From the NCBI GenBank assembly GCA_964616165.1, contig CAZTTS010000006.1, positions 1 to 63,180 of the forward strand: a stretch of 63,180 nt of DNA. The letters run 5' to 3'. The DNA is from CAZCCM01 sp964616165 (GTDB lineage: Bacteria > Bacillota > Clostridia > TANB77 > CAG-508). Below, in pieces: positions 44,373-53,914 of the stretch (the first letter of the stretch is position 1; the number at the start of each line of letters is the position of its first letter). The position numbers and the translations under genes are program-made. Below the pieces are notes generated by a model. That model saw nothing but the letters and a program-made list of their open reading frames with translations, was not told the DNA's origin and made no database searches.

Positions 44373-46484
44373 TTATTTAAAACTAACATATCCTATATTA
44401 TATTCTATTAATTCAGAAATTATTCTAAGAAAACTCTTTTTAGTTTTAACTTCACTTTTGTTTAAAACTAATTCATGACCACCATTGCACAAAGCGTGAT
44501 AATTGGATTCAATTTTTATTTTTTCTGTTAAAGGCAAGTTATTTCCAGCAAAGAAAGAGTCTGTATATTTTTTATCTGTTATCCCATCTATTTTACCATA
44601 TATTGCTCTATCTAATTGCAGGAATGTTTTCCCAACAATCTCATCTTTTGTTGCAAGTAAAGTAAAGTTTAAATTTTCTTCTTCTGAGAATTCATCACAT
44701 ATATTTCTCATTATTTTAATAATTTTTTGTGCTAATTTTTGAGATTCTTCACTCTCGCCTTGTTTTTTACCCGTTAGGGCTTTTACGCACTCATCCAGCC
44801 CAACAAATCCTATAGAGAAATTTCCTTGTTTAAGGGCTCTTCTTAATCTATCTTCTTCTTTCAGCCTATCTGCATCTAACCAAACATTTTCTTCTAAAAG
44901 AAAAGGATATAAAGATTTTCTTTTTTCACATTGGATTTCAAATCTTTCCAATAAATGATCTTTAGCTAAGAGCATTATCTTTTCTAAATCATTAAAAAAC
45001 TCTTTTGTTTCTTTGAAATTCATATTTTTAATCCCAAGTCTAGGTAAATTAATTGTAACAATGGCAATATTTCCTCTACCAAAAGAAGTAGCCTTTTTAG
45101 GATCGATAATATTATCAATCACTCTATGTCTTAAATTAGAAGTTACTGTTTCTGTAGAAAAATCATCTTTAATATATAATTTCCTATTATGTTTAGCGTC
45201 TAATATTACAAAAGAAATATTATAGCCCTTTTCTAATAATAAGTATGCTTTTTCTAACATATCATGGTTCTTATCCTCTTCATACAGATTTATACCTTCT
45301 TTTATTTTAAATACAAGATATGGTAAGTCAGTTTGAGTAAAATCACCTATTCCTTTTTCGAAAACTTCTAATAAATTTTTAATAATCATTCTACCTTCTG
45401 CTGAAGTATCTGTTCCAAAATTAACTGTTGTAACTTGTTTAGTTTCATTATCCAATATGTTTACATTGTGTAAAAATGCTTCTAAAGCTTGATATGTTAA
45501 TTTGTCTGTTGCTTGAAGTGCTCTTTTATATGCGCCAACTAACAATCTTTGTAATTGTTCTGACTCTCTTAGATATTGAAAGAATATTTTAATATCTAAG
45601 TCTATACTTTCAATTCTATCTATTTCTCTTTCTATTCCGTTTGTTGCAACAAATTTATCAAACTCCGTAAATTCTAATAAAGAAAAAACTTCCATTCTAA
45701 ATTGTTTTTTAAAAGATTTTAAAACTCCTTGTGATAAAAAATAATCAAATGCAGGCAATATTTGTTCTCCACTTTGTTCTTTTCTAGCAGCCTTTATAGC
45801 CATTGTTGTTTGTAAAGCATATGACATTATACTTTGTGGTTCTCTAACTTTTACTCCTGAAATCTTATAACCTTCTCTAAATATTTTTTCTAAATCAAGC
45901 CCTATATTTGCTGTTGCACCAGTTGGAATATAGTCTAAATAATGAATGAAAAAGTCTCCTTCTTCATGAGCTTCAGAATACTTTTCACGAATTAAATATG
46001 CCTTTGTAAACTCTTCCGAAACGGCAGAACCATACACCTTTAACATATTTTCTGGATTATTATGTTCAATAAAATCTGCATCATTTCTACTTTGTAAACC
46101 AAGATTTTCTATTACTTTTATAAATTTATGTTGTTTTTTCTCGTTCAAAAATACTTCTCGTGATTTCTTTCGGTTTTCTCGATATACAGAAAAAGATTTA
46201 TATACATCTATATATTTTTGACTCTTTAATTCGTCTTCTATTAAGTCTTGAATTTCTTCTATTTTTATTCTATCATTTTGTTTTTGGAACTCTTCAATAT
46301 TCTTTAAAACAGCTAAAAAAACTTTATTTATATCTTTATCTGTATATTTTTTGTTTTGCCCTTCCACTAAAATGCTGTCAAAACCTTTTTTAATAGCAAT
46401 TGCTATTTTAGTTCCATCAAAATCTACTTTTTTTCCATTTCTTTTAATAACAATAATATTAATTTTATTATCCAAATTTTCCAT
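44373..46484 (-). CDS. NrdD-like protein (anaerobic ribonucleotide reductase relative) lacking catalytic Cys and glycyl-radical domain
   Basis: An ATP-cone domain (about 10-105; IKRNGKKVDFDGTKIAIAI) is followed by the NrdD barrel with recognisable blocks: TTVNFGTDTSAEGRMI, FGRGNIAIVTINLPRLGI, GFVGLDECVKALTG and NYHALCNGGHELV. The loop that normally reads MGCRTRV, with the thiyl-radical cysteine, is here SNLRHRV. The protein stops at GYVSFK, so the zinc-cysteine and RVxGY glycyl-radical end is missing; a terminator follows at once and no remnant is visible downstream. It should not reduce nucleotides and may instead be a nucleotide-sensing or structural relative. GGAG precedes the ATG. Confidence 0.8.
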   Translation of the reverse strand: MENLDNKINIIVIKRNGKKVDFDGTKIAIAIKKGFDSILVEGQNKKYTDKDINKVFLAVLKNIEEFQKQNDRIKIEEIQDLIEDELKSQKYIDVYKSFSVYRENRKKSREVFLNEKKQHKFIKVIENLGLQSRNDADFIEHNNPENMLKVYGSAVSEEFTKAYLIREKYSEAHEEGDFFIHYLDYIPTGATANIGLDLEKIFREGYKISGVKVREPQSIMSYALQTTMAIKAARKEQSGEQILPAFDYFLSQGVLKSFKKQFRMEVFSLLEFTEFDKFVATNGIEREIDRIESIDLDIKIFFQYLRESEQLQRLLVGAYKRALQATDKLTYQALEAFLHNVNILDNETKQVTTVNFGTDTSAEGRMIIKNLLEVFEKGIGDFTQTDLPYLVFKIKEGINLYEEDKNHDMLEKAYLLLEKGYNISFVILDAKHNRKLYIKDDFSTETVTSNLRHRVIDNIIDPKKATSFGRGNIAIVTINLPRLGIKNMNFKETKEFFNDLEKIMLLAKDHLLERFEIQCEKRKSLYPFLLEENVWLDADRLKEEDRLRRALKQGNFSIGFVGLDECVKALTGKKQGESEESQKLAQKIIKIMRNICDEFSEEENLNFTLLATKDEIVGKTFLQLDRAIYGKIDGITDKKYTDSFFAGNNLPLTEKIKIESNYHALCNGGHELVLNKSEVKTKKSFLRIISELIEYNIGYVSFK

Positions 46485-46618
46485 AATATCTCCAAATAAT
46501 ATTTTTATATGCTTTGTTACAATATTGTTACAGCTACACCCTTTGTTTTGTATAGCACAGCATATAATTAATATTTTTAAAATTATATTTTATAAACACC
46601 GTTTCTTGTTTTGATCTT

Positions 46619-47437
46619 TTATTTTTTAGTTGTTTGCTTTCCTTTGGTTGTAGTTTGTTTAGGCGTTTTTGTTTCTGCCTTAGTTTTTGTTTTACTTTCT
46701 TTTTTTACACCTTCAACTTCCACTTCTATAACCTTTACTTCTTCAACTACTTCCTTAACTTTTTCTTCTTTTTTATATTCTGATTTCCCAAAGCCTAGTA
46801 TAGCATAAAATATTGTTGGTAAAAATATTAAACCAATAGAGAAAGCTCCATGTTTACCAAATGCTTTAGAAATATTTACTGCTGCAATAATTCTTATTAC
46901 AAAAAATGCTATAATACAAATAATCGGACCTATAAACGGTATAAAAAATGTAAAGTATAATAGCAATAAAGCTGGAGATAAATCTGCTATTTCTAGTTTT
47001 ATTACATTTTTATATACAGGCAATAATAATGCCCATCCAGGTTTGCCGGCTTTATTATACATCATCCACTTAGCAATAAACTTTATAATTGCACAAATAA
47101 ATTTTAAACCTAAAACAATAAGTATAATAACAAAAAGTCCGATAAATGATGCTATAAAAACTGAATCTGTTAAAGTTTCTTCTATATTTTGATACCATGA
47201 ATCAAGGTCTTCTTTTAAATCTTCTCCCCATAAAGCCTGCCCGAAATCATTTAAGTCAAAATCATCTAAGTTTTTTTCTATAGATTTAGGCAAAGAGTCC
47301 AGTAAGTCAACATCATTAAGACGAATTCTAGGCTCTGGTCTCATAACTGCTAAAGATTTAATACTTACAAAGTTTATAACTAAAATAATAGTTAATATCA
47401 TTAGTACTTTTAAAACGTTTTTCTCGGTTTTATTCAT
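46619..47437 (-). CDS. DUF5684-like membrane protein with Lys/Thr-rich tail
   Basis: This 272-residue protein has a signal or anchor helix (about 12-32), another helix (about 90-115), then the segment GKPGWALLLPVYKNVIKLEI followed by a cluster of helices and NISKAFGKHGAFSIGLIFLP, typical of DUF5684 proteins of unknown function. The C-terminal 55 residues are low-complexity Glu/Val/Lys/Thr. AAGGAG precedes the ATG. It lies 12 bases from the murD gene but its link to wall synthesis is not shown. Confidence 0.7.
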   Translation of the reverse strand: MNKTEKNVLKVLMILTIILVINFVSIKSLAVMRPEPRIRLNDVDLLDSLPKSIEKNLDDFDLNDFGQALWGEDLKEDLDSWYQNIEETLTDSVFIASFIGLFVIILIVLGLKFICAIIKFIAKWMMYNKAGKPGWALLLPVYKNVIKLEIADLSPALLLLYFTFFIPFIGPIICIIAFFVIRIIAAVNISKAFGKHGAFSIGLIFLPTIFYAILGFGKSEYKKEEKVKEVVEEVKVIEVEVEGVKKESKTKTKAETKTPKQTTTKGKQTTKK

Positions 47438-47449
47438 AATAATTCTCCT

Positions 47450-48817
47450 TTATTTTTTTATTTGTTTTATTGTTTCCTTAAAAACATTTCCTCTTTCTTC
47501 AAAATTCTTATAAAAACCATAACTTGCTGCAGCTGGAGAAAGAAGACATGTTCCTTCTGTGGTAATTTTCACAGATTTAATAACAGCTTCTTTTACGTTT
47601 TCCACTTTGATTTTATTATATTCATCTCTAATTTCGTTCTCTAATTCATGTCCTGTATTGGGTAATAATATAATATTTTTTAATGCATATTCTTGCATTT
47701 CATATATACTATTTAAAAAATCTACCAATGTCTTATAGTCTAAACCTCTATTTAGACCCCCTATTATTAAAGTAGTTGTTTCCTTTAATGTTTTTAATCC
47801 TGTAATAGTAGTTTCTGGTATTGTTGATATGGAATCATTATAATATGAAACATTATTATATGTTGTAACATACTCTAATCTATGTGGCAAACCTTTAAAA
47901 TTCTTAATTGTTTCAATTGCTTTTAATATATCTATATTTAAAATGTCTGCAACTATTAAAGCAAAGATAGCATTTTCAATATTGTGATTCCCTTTTATTT
48001 TAAGATCTAGTTTATCTACAATATCTTTATATATAATATCTTCAATATCAACACAACTTGCTTCTTCATTATATTCATATTCTCTCTTTATCATTGCATC
48101 TGTTTCTTTCCCATAGATTTGAATTTGCTTAAAATCTGGGAAGAGTTTCTGCATATTCTTTAAATTTGAAAATATATTATACTTGCATTCAATATATTCT
48201 TCATATGAATTATAATGGTCTAAATGTTCAGGATAAATATTTATTAAAATAGCTATTTGAGTAGTATACTTCATAAATTGTAATTGATGTGATGAAAGTT
48301 CAATAACCACTATTGAGTTTTTGCTTATATTTTCTATTTGATCAAATATTGGTTCCCCTATATTGCCTAATAAATAAACATCTTTATTTTCATTTTTTAA
48401 AACTTTATAAATTAATGTGGAAACTGTGCTTTTCCCTTTAGTACCAGTTACTCCAACTGTTACAATATTGTAATATTTTAAAAATAAGTCAATTGAAGTA
48501 TAAATTTTATTTGTAAATTTTGATATGTTTTTACCTTTAAAAGAAAGTCCTGGAGTTTTTAATATTAAATCATAATCTTTTAAATTGTCTAGATATGTCT
48601 CTCCAGTTTGTATTCCAACCAAATCTTTTTTTGCTTCTTCTAAAACTTTTTTTGTAATTTTATCAGGATTAATACTTATATCTCTTTTATCCCCAATAAA
48701 GATTTTCATTTCAGAAAAATGTCTGCGCAAAAAGTTATATGAAGCTTGGCCTTCAACTCCGAAACCTAATATTAAGATTTTTTTATCTTTTAAAAAACTT
48801 ATTAATTCATCTAACAT
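47450..48817 (-). CDS. murD: MurD-type UDP-MurNAc-L-Ala:glutamate ligase (probably MurD2, L-Glu adding)
   Basis: This 455-residue Mur ligase has an N-terminal Rossmann part (KILILGFGVEGQASYNFL), the ATP loop GVTGTKGKSTVSTLI, ELSSHQLQFM, NIYPEHLDHYNSYEEYIECK and the C-terminal domain GLPHRLEYV...SISTIPETTI...LIIGGLNRGLDY. It joins glutamate to UDP-MurNAc-L-Ala in the cytoplasm. The gene is joined, with a 3-base gap, to a MurL-like epimerase gene. In Xanthomonas the pair MurD2-MurL adds L-Glu and then inverts it, so this ligase may use L-Glu. That is inference from the pairing. Confidence 0.88.
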   Translation of the reverse strand: MLDELISFLKDKKILILGFGVEGQASYNFLRRHFSEMKIFIGDKRDISINPDKITKKVLEEAKKDLVGIQTGETYLDNLKDYDLILKTPGLSFKGKNISKFTNKIYTSIDLFLKYYNIVTVGVTGTKGKSTVSTLIYKVLKNENKDVYLLGNIGEPIFDQIENISKNSIVVIELSSHQLQFMKYTTQIAILINIYPEHLDHYNSYEEYIECKYNIFSNLKNMQKLFPDFKQIQIYGKETDAMIKREYEYNEEASCVDIEDIIYKDIVDKLDLKIKGNHNIENAIFALIVADILNIDILKAIETIKNFKGLPHRLEYVTTYNNVSYYNDSISTIPETTITGLKTLKETTTLIIGGLNRGLDYKTLVDFLNSIYEMQEYALKNIILLPNTGHELENEIRDEYNKIKVENVKEAVIKSVKITTEGTCLLSPAAASYGFYKNFEERGNVFKETIKQIKK

Positions 48818-48820
48818 CTA

Positions 48821-50497
48821 TTATTCTTCTCCTTTAATAGCTTTTTTTACAATTTCTTCTAAAAAGTCTGGCAGAAAATTATCTTGATTATATATTAAAT
48901 ATAGGTTTTTATTTTCATCAATTTTTGATATGTCTTTTTCTGATCTTTCTTCTAATTTGCTTTTTTTTCTGCTTGTTTCTGATAAATATATATCTTTATA
49001 TTTTTCTAATAAAATAGGAAGTTTCTTTTGCTTTTCTTTTTTTGCACTTTCATTTGTGTTTTCTGAGATTTGCAATTTTTCCATCAACTTATTTAACGAA
49101 AATCTAGTTTCAACTAAAGTACCAACACATTCAAAAGGCTTAGCATCTCTTTTCCCAATTAGTTTATACATATCTTCTAATAATGATTCATTTTCAAAAA
49201 CATCACAACCAAATATTTCTACTAATTTATCTTTATATAAAAATGGTGATAAAATAATAAATGCGAAAAGACATTTTGAACAGTTACAACACCAAGTCCA
49301 CTCATCTCCCTTGCTTCCAACATTACACGAATTAAAGGCATGGAAATATTTTTCGTATCTAGTAAAAATTCTAACAATTCCAACTTCTGTGAGTGGTCTT
49401 AATAAGCTAAAATATTCTATATCTAAGTCTAAAATCTCTATATATTCTCTAAAGTCTGTTTCAAATTCTATTGCTTTGGAATACTGATGATTAATGTCTA
49501 AGTCAATTACAGTAGGTTCATTAGCTGATGATTCATTAGATAAAGGAATATACTTTTTGTTTAAAATATATGCTGATAAAAGCGCTAAAAAAGCTAATGA
49601 CGCTGAAAATGGAACATGTCCATTAAAAAAACCTTGAGAATTACGTAAATTAAGCTTGGGGTCAAAAATTCTTTCAATTTGTACTACTTCATCAATATTA
49701 TATCCTGCAACTTCAGCTGTTCTCCTTCTTGCACCTTTATGATCTACAGCAAATAGCGTGTTTTCATTTTTAAATTTGCTTAACAATTCTAAAGTAACTA
49801 CTGAATCTTTTCCACCACCAATAGGAATTAGAAACCCCTGCTTTTCTATGTCTAAATATTTATATTTTTCTTTTTCTTCATAATATTCTTCTAATTTAGG
49901 ATTAGCTATAATATTAACAAACTGGTCTTGATCTATGCTTAATAGATTGTTTAAATATCTATATTCTCCTAAACCATTAAATATGAGTTTAGACCACCAC
50001 TGTTTTTGATAATCTTCTAATTCTCCTATTACAATAAAGTTTTGAACTGGAAACACCTTATAATATGATATTGCTTCTACAAAACCAATATTAAATATAA
50101 TATCTTTAAATTCTTTAGATAGAACTTTTTCCTTCATATATATTTCTATCTCTTCTATGCTTAAGTCTCTCAAATGTTCATTTTTTTGTAATTCTTCCAA
50201 AGAAATACGAAAAGTAACTCTATGATTGAACGAAAAATCTTCTTTAGTAGCCGGAAAAGTAAATTGGCTTGCTTCTTGAATATTTTTTTCTAAGAAATCT
50301 TGTTTTAATTCTTCAGGATTTATTAATGATGAATCAAAAAAATATAAAAACTCTAGTTGAATATAAAGTATTTTTTTTAATACATTGTTTTCTTTTTCTT
50401 CTTTTAACTGTATATTAATATCTGATTTTTCATAATGGAAAGAGATTTTTTCTCTTTCTTTTAATAATTCTCTTTGAAATTCAGTCATATTTATCAT
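48821..50497 (-). CDS. murL: MurL-like UDP-MurNAc-L-Ala-L-Glu epimerase
   Basis: The 558-residue protein has the PP-loop-like FLIPIGGGKDSVVTLELL (about 225), QGFFNGHVPFSASLAFLALL, LSNESSANEPTV, LLRPLTEVGIVRIF and FNSCNVG...WCCNCSKCLFAFIILSPF. From memory these match MurL, which uses ATP to epimerise the terminal L-Glu of UDP-MurNAc-L-Ala-L-Glu. The position next to murD supports this and would replace glutamate racemase. The C-terminal 90 residues are Lys/Glu-rich and extra. The start overlaps the rarA end by 17 bases; the inner ATG at 50488 is also possible because GGGG lies 10 bases before it. Confidence 0.75.
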   Translation of the reverse strand: MINMTEFQRELLKEREKISFHYEKSDINIQLKEEKENNVLKKILYIQLEFLYFFDSSLINPEELKQDFLEKNIQEASQFTFPATKEDFSFNHRVTFRISLEELQKNEHLRDLSIEEIEIYMKEKVLSKEFKDIIFNIGFVEAISYYKVFPVQNFIVIGELEDYQKQWWSKLIFNGLGEYRYLNNLLSIDQDQFVNIIANPKLEEYYEEKEKYKYLDIEKQGFLIPIGGGKDSVVTLELLSKFKNENTLFAVDHKGARRRTAEVAGYNIDEVVQIERIFDPKLNLRNSQGFFNGHVPFSASLAFLALLSAYILNKKYIPLSNESSANEPTVIDLDINHQYSKAIEFETDFREYIEILDLDIEYFSLLRPLTEVGIVRIFTRYEKYFHAFNSCNVGSKGDEWTWCCNCSKCLFAFIILSPFLYKDKLVEIFGCDVFENESLLEDMYKLIGKRDAKPFECVGTLVETRFSLNKLMEKLQISENTNESAKKEKQKKLPILLEKYKDIYLSETSRKKSKLEERSEKDISKIDENKNLYLIYNQDNFLPDFLEEIVKKAIKGEE

Positions 50498-51728
50498 TTC
50501 CCCACTTATCTATATAGTACTTTCTGTCTTTAATTTTGTCAGGTAAATATTGTTGTTTTATAATTCCGTTTTTATAATCATGTGGATATTTATATCCAAC
50601 ACCATATTCAAAATCCTTCATTTGCTCAAAAGGTGCATTTCGTATATGCATTGGTATTTGACCTGTATCTTTTGTTCTAACATCTTTTAAAGCTTCCTCT
50701 ATTGCTATATATGCAGTATTTGATTTTTTAGATTTAGCTAAATATATTGTTGCTTCTGATAATATTATTCTAGCTTCTGGCATACCTACCATTTTTATTG
50801 CTTGCATTGCACTTGTAGCAATAGTTAAAGCAAATGGATTTGCAAGACCTATATCTTCTGCTGCTAAAATAACTAATCTTCTAGCCAGGAATATTGGGTC
50901 TTCTCCTGCTTCTAAAGCTTTAGCTAGATAATGTATTGCTGCATTTTCGTCTGAGCCTCTAACAGACTTTATAAATGCAGAAATTGTATCATAATGTGAA
51001 TCACCTGTTTTATCGAATATTTGTCTTTTTTCTTGGAATGATGCTTTTAACACTTCATCAGTAATGATGATTTTTTTATTTTCATTTATTTTAGAAGATA
51101 AGCATGCTATTTCTAAGCCATTTAAAGCTTGTCTTACATCACCTTGCGATATTTCTGCAATCCATGCTAATTGTTTTTTACTTATTTGAACATTATATTC
51201 TTTTAATCCTTTTTCTGACTTAATAGCGTTTTCTAAAATTTGTATAATATTTTCTTTAGTTAATGATTCTAATTTTATAATCATTGACCTTGAAAGTAAT
51301 GCTTTATTAATTTCAAAATATGGATTTTCAGTAGTTGTACCAATTAAAATGATTTTTCCACTTTCTACAGAAGGTAATAACACATCTTGTTGTGCTTTAT
51401 TAAAACGGTGAATTTCATCTATAAACAAAATGCTCTTACCATCAGGATTTAAAAATAGATTTTGAGTTTCATCTATAATTTTTTTAATATCATTTACTCC
51501 TGAGGTAACAGCATTCATTTTATATGTTTTATATTTAGTAGTATTAGAAATAACTTCAGCTAAAGAAGTTTTGCCACATCCAGGAGGACCCCATATTATT
51601 ACACTAGTTAGTCTGTCAGATTTAATTGTATTATATAGTAACTTGTTTTTAGCAAGCACATGTTCCTGTCCTATAAAATCTTCTAAATTTTGTGGTCTCA
51701 TCCTAAATGCTAATGGTTCTTTGTTCAA
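50481..51728 (-). CDS. rarA: Replication-associated recombination protein A (RarA/MgsA AAA+ ATPase)
   Basis: This 415-residue AAA+ clamp-loader relative has the N-terminus PLAFRMRPQNLEDFIGQEH, Walker A GPPGCGKTSL, Walker B LFIDEIHRFNKAQQDVLL, sensor-1 GTTTENPYFEIN and the RarA-type C-terminus (ALKDVRTKDTGQIPMHIRNA). It acts at stalled replication forks. It starts with TTG, overlapping the cyclophilin stop by 4 bases, with AAGGAAAG upstream. It ends in TGA. Confidence 0.93.
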   Translation of the reverse strand: MNKEPLAFRMRPQNLEDFIGQEHVLAKNKLLYNTIKSDRLTSVIIWGPPGCGKTSLAEVISNTTKYKTYKMNAVTSGVNDIKKIIDETQNLFLNPDGKSILFIDEIHRFNKAQQDVLLPSVESGKIILIGTTTENPYFEINKALLSRSMIIKLESLTKENIIQILENAIKSEKGLKEYNVQISKKQLAWIAEISQGDVRQALNGLEIACLSSKINENKKIIITDEVLKASFQEKRQIFDKTGDSHYDTISAFIKSVRGSDENAAIHYLAKALEAGEDPIFLARRLVILAAEDIGLANPFALTIATSAMQAIKMVGMPEARIILSEATIYLAKSKKSNTAYIAIEEALKDVRTKDTGQIPMHIRNAPFEQMKDFEYGVGYKYPHDYKNGIIKQQYLPDKIKDRKYYIDKWGNDKYD

Positions 51729-52486
51729 ATTCTTTCCTTCACTTCTTCTATTTTAATATTTTTAATTATAACATCTTTCAAAGGTTTATCATTGTCATCT
51801 GTTTTGGTTGCAGCTATTTTATCTACAATATCCATTCCTTCATAAACATAACCAAAAACAGTATGTTGTTTATATAAATGTGCTGCTCCACCTTTTTCCA
51901 TATATAGTCTTGAAATTGATTCTGGTAAAGATGATGCTTGTTCCATGCTTGCTGTCTTTTTTCCTGCCTGCACAATAAAAAATTGACTAGATAAAGAATT
52001 TTCAATACCTGGTACAGATGCCATACATAAAGTACCTTTATATGGGAAATATCCATCTTTGTATTCTGGCCCAAAATCACTGCCAAAAAAAGACTCTCCT
52101 CCGGTACCTGCGCCAGTAGGATCTCCTCCTTGAATCATAAAGTCTTCAATTACCCTATGAAATGTTACATTGTTGTAATATCCTTTTTTTGCTAGTCCTA
52201 TAAAGTTTTCTACAGCTTTTGGTGCTACTTCATCAAAAAACTTAATTTTTATTTTACCATAATTTTTTATATCCATAATAGCAATTTCTTCGCCAGGATA
52301 AGGATTTTCAAACATCCTATACTCAGCAATAGAGATATCAGGATCTTCATCTTCTTCTACTTCTTCATGTTTTTTTGCTATTTCTTCTGCAGCTTTATCT
52401 TTTGTGAAAAATAAAAAAACAAGAATACTAAGCATTACAATTAAAATAAATATCAAAAATCCTATTAAAATTTTGTTTTTATACAT
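51725..52486 (-). CDS. Membrane-anchored cyclophilin-type peptidyl-prolyl isomerase
   Basis: One N-terminal membrane helix (about 7-28) and an acidic linker lead to a cyclophilin domain (about 65-250) with the active-site block VTFHRVIEDFMIQGGDPTG, SQFFIVQAG and HTVFGYVYEGMDIV. It should catalyse proline isomerisation in secreted proteins at the outer face of the membrane. AGGAG precedes the ATG. It follows a second, degenerate cyclophilin and is translationally coupled to rarA. Confidence 0.92.
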   Translation of the reverse strand: MYKNKILIGFLIFILIVMLSILVFLFFTKDKAAEEIAKKHEEVEEDEDPDISIAEYRMFENPYPGEEIAIMDIKNYGKIKIKFFDEVAPKAVENFIGLAKKGYYNNVTFHRVIEDFMIQGGDPTGAGTGGESFFGSDFGPEYKDGYFPYKGTLCMASVPGIENSLSSQFFIVQAGKKTASMEQASSLPESISRLYMEKGGAAHLYKQHTVFGYVYEGMDIVDKIAATKTDDNDKPLKDVIIKNIKIEEVKERI

Positions 52487-52489
52487 TTT

Positions 52490-53464
52490 TTACTCCTTAT
52501 ATTTACTAATAACTATTTTATTTATTTCATAATTTTTTGGTTCTTTAACTATTTTCTTTATTGTTTCCATACCTTCAAATACTTGTCCAAAAGTAGGATG
52601 TTTTAAATAATCTAACAAATTTGCTTGAGGATTATCGTTTGAATATTCTCTTCTATATGAAGGTCCAAAAACAAGCGTTGGATCCCCTCCGTATTTTTTA
52701 AATAAATTTTTTAATTGATTTGGTAAATTAAGATCAGTTAAATTTCCAGTATATTTGTCATCTGTTGACATTACAAAAAAGTTTGCTCCATAACCTTTGC
52801 CATCTAATATTCTATCATAAGCACAGAGTGCTCCATTATAAGGTAATACCGCATGGGTTTTTACCTCCATTGTTTCCCATGAATCTAATTTTAAAAGTTC
52901 CTCATTAGACCCTTCTTCTGTTGTAACAAACTCTCTCGCAGGGCCAGGTTCCCAATCTATACTACTATCAAAAATATCTGTTGCTATGGTTTTGTTAGCA
53001 TCAATTACTAAAATAGATTTATCATAAAAACCCTTTTTAACTAAAGTTTTAAATTGTTTAACTATTTCAGGAGCTTCATCTTCAAATAATCTGGCTTTTA
53101 CTGGCTTTCCTATTCCAGTAAAATAAATTTCTGCTATTTCTTCTCCTTCTTTAGGTTTAGAGATTTGTAATTGATATAATTCATCAAAATTATAATTATT
53201 ATATTTGTTCTTATATTCTTTTATGTGTTTCTGCAAATCACTAGAGCCTTGAATTGAATCTGTAGAGGTTGAATCTGCAAACTTCGGTAAACCAGGAACA
53301 TTAACTTTCCCCATAAAAAAGAAAATAAGAAAAATTATCATTAATAAAAATAAAACTGCAAATCCAATAGATGCTAAAATCCACCTATTCCTTAGTTGGG
53401 TCTGTGTTAAATTTACTGTTTGAAAACTTCTAGTTTTACTTCTTTTTTTCTTTTGTTTTTTCAT
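52490..53464 (-). CDS. Degenerate membrane-anchored cyclophilin-like protein
   Basis: This 324-residue protein has an N-terminal basic tail, one membrane helix (about 30-52), then a domain matching its neighbour in outline: IYFTGIGKPVKARLFEDEAPEIVKQFKTLV at the start and HPTFGQVFEGMETIKKIV at the end. The catalytic FHR...QGGDP block is replaced by LVIDANKTIATDIFD, so isomerase activity is unlikely. It is probably a diverged tandem paralogue kept for binding or chaperone work. AGGAG precedes the ATG. Confidence 0.75.
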   Translation of the reverse strand: MKKQKKKRSKTRSFQTVNLTQTQLRNRWILASIGFAVLFLLMIIFLIFFFMGKVNVPGLPKFADSTSTDSIQGSSDLQKHIKEYKNKYNNYNFDELYQLQISKPKEGEEIAEIYFTGIGKPVKARLFEDEAPEIVKQFKTLVKKGFYDKSILVIDANKTIATDIFDSSIDWEPGPAREFVTTEEGSNEELLKLDSWETMEVKTHAVLPYNGALCAYDRILDGKGYGANFFVMSTDDKYTGNLTDLNLPNQLKNLFKKYGGDPTLVFGPSYRREYSNDNPQANLLDYLKHPTFGQVFEGMETIKKIVKEPKNYEINKIVISKYKE

Positions 53465-53472
53465 TTTATCTC

Positions 53473-53907
53473 CTAGTCGGGTAAGCGTATTTTGGTTTTT
53501 CTAACTCCAAAAAATCTTCCTAATTTTTTAAACATTCTTTTCATAAATGTATCTTTTTTTACAATTGCTAAAGCTTTCATCTCTTCATTAAGTTGTTCAA
53601 CATGCTTTTTTTGATCTTCTATAAATTGCTCAGGCCCAACATTATATCTCTTTTGGAATTCTTTTAAGGTTTTTTTATCTACCCATGCAGTTTTTAAAAT
53701 TATAGATAAAATAATAACAGTTTCATACATCAATTTTTGCTCATATAATGGCTTAGAATAATCTATGCGAAAATGATGAGTATCATCTTTGCATTCAGTC
53801 ATAAACTCTAAAAAGTTTTGAGGTACTTTTGTTATTAATTTAGGGTCTGTATGTTTTAAAATAATTTCTACTTCTTTTAAGCTTTTAAACAAATCTTTTT
53901 GACTCAT
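53473..53907 (-). CDS. Hypothetical cytosolic protein
   Basis: This 144-residue mostly helical protein has no signal peptide and a basic C-terminus (FMKRMFKKLGRFFGVRK). No known motif is seen. AGGAG precedes the ATG. It lies 7 bases after ruvA and 8 before the cyclophilin-like gene, within one operon. Confidence 0.65.
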   Translation of the reverse strand: MSQKDLFKSLKEVEIILKHTDPKLITKVPQNFLEFMTECKDDTHHFRIDYSKPLYEQKLMYETVIILSIILKTAWVDKKTLKEFQKRYNVGPEQFIEDQKKHVEQLNEEMKALAIVKKDTFMKRMFKKLGRFFGVRKTKIRLPD

Positions 53908-53914
53908 TTTTCTC

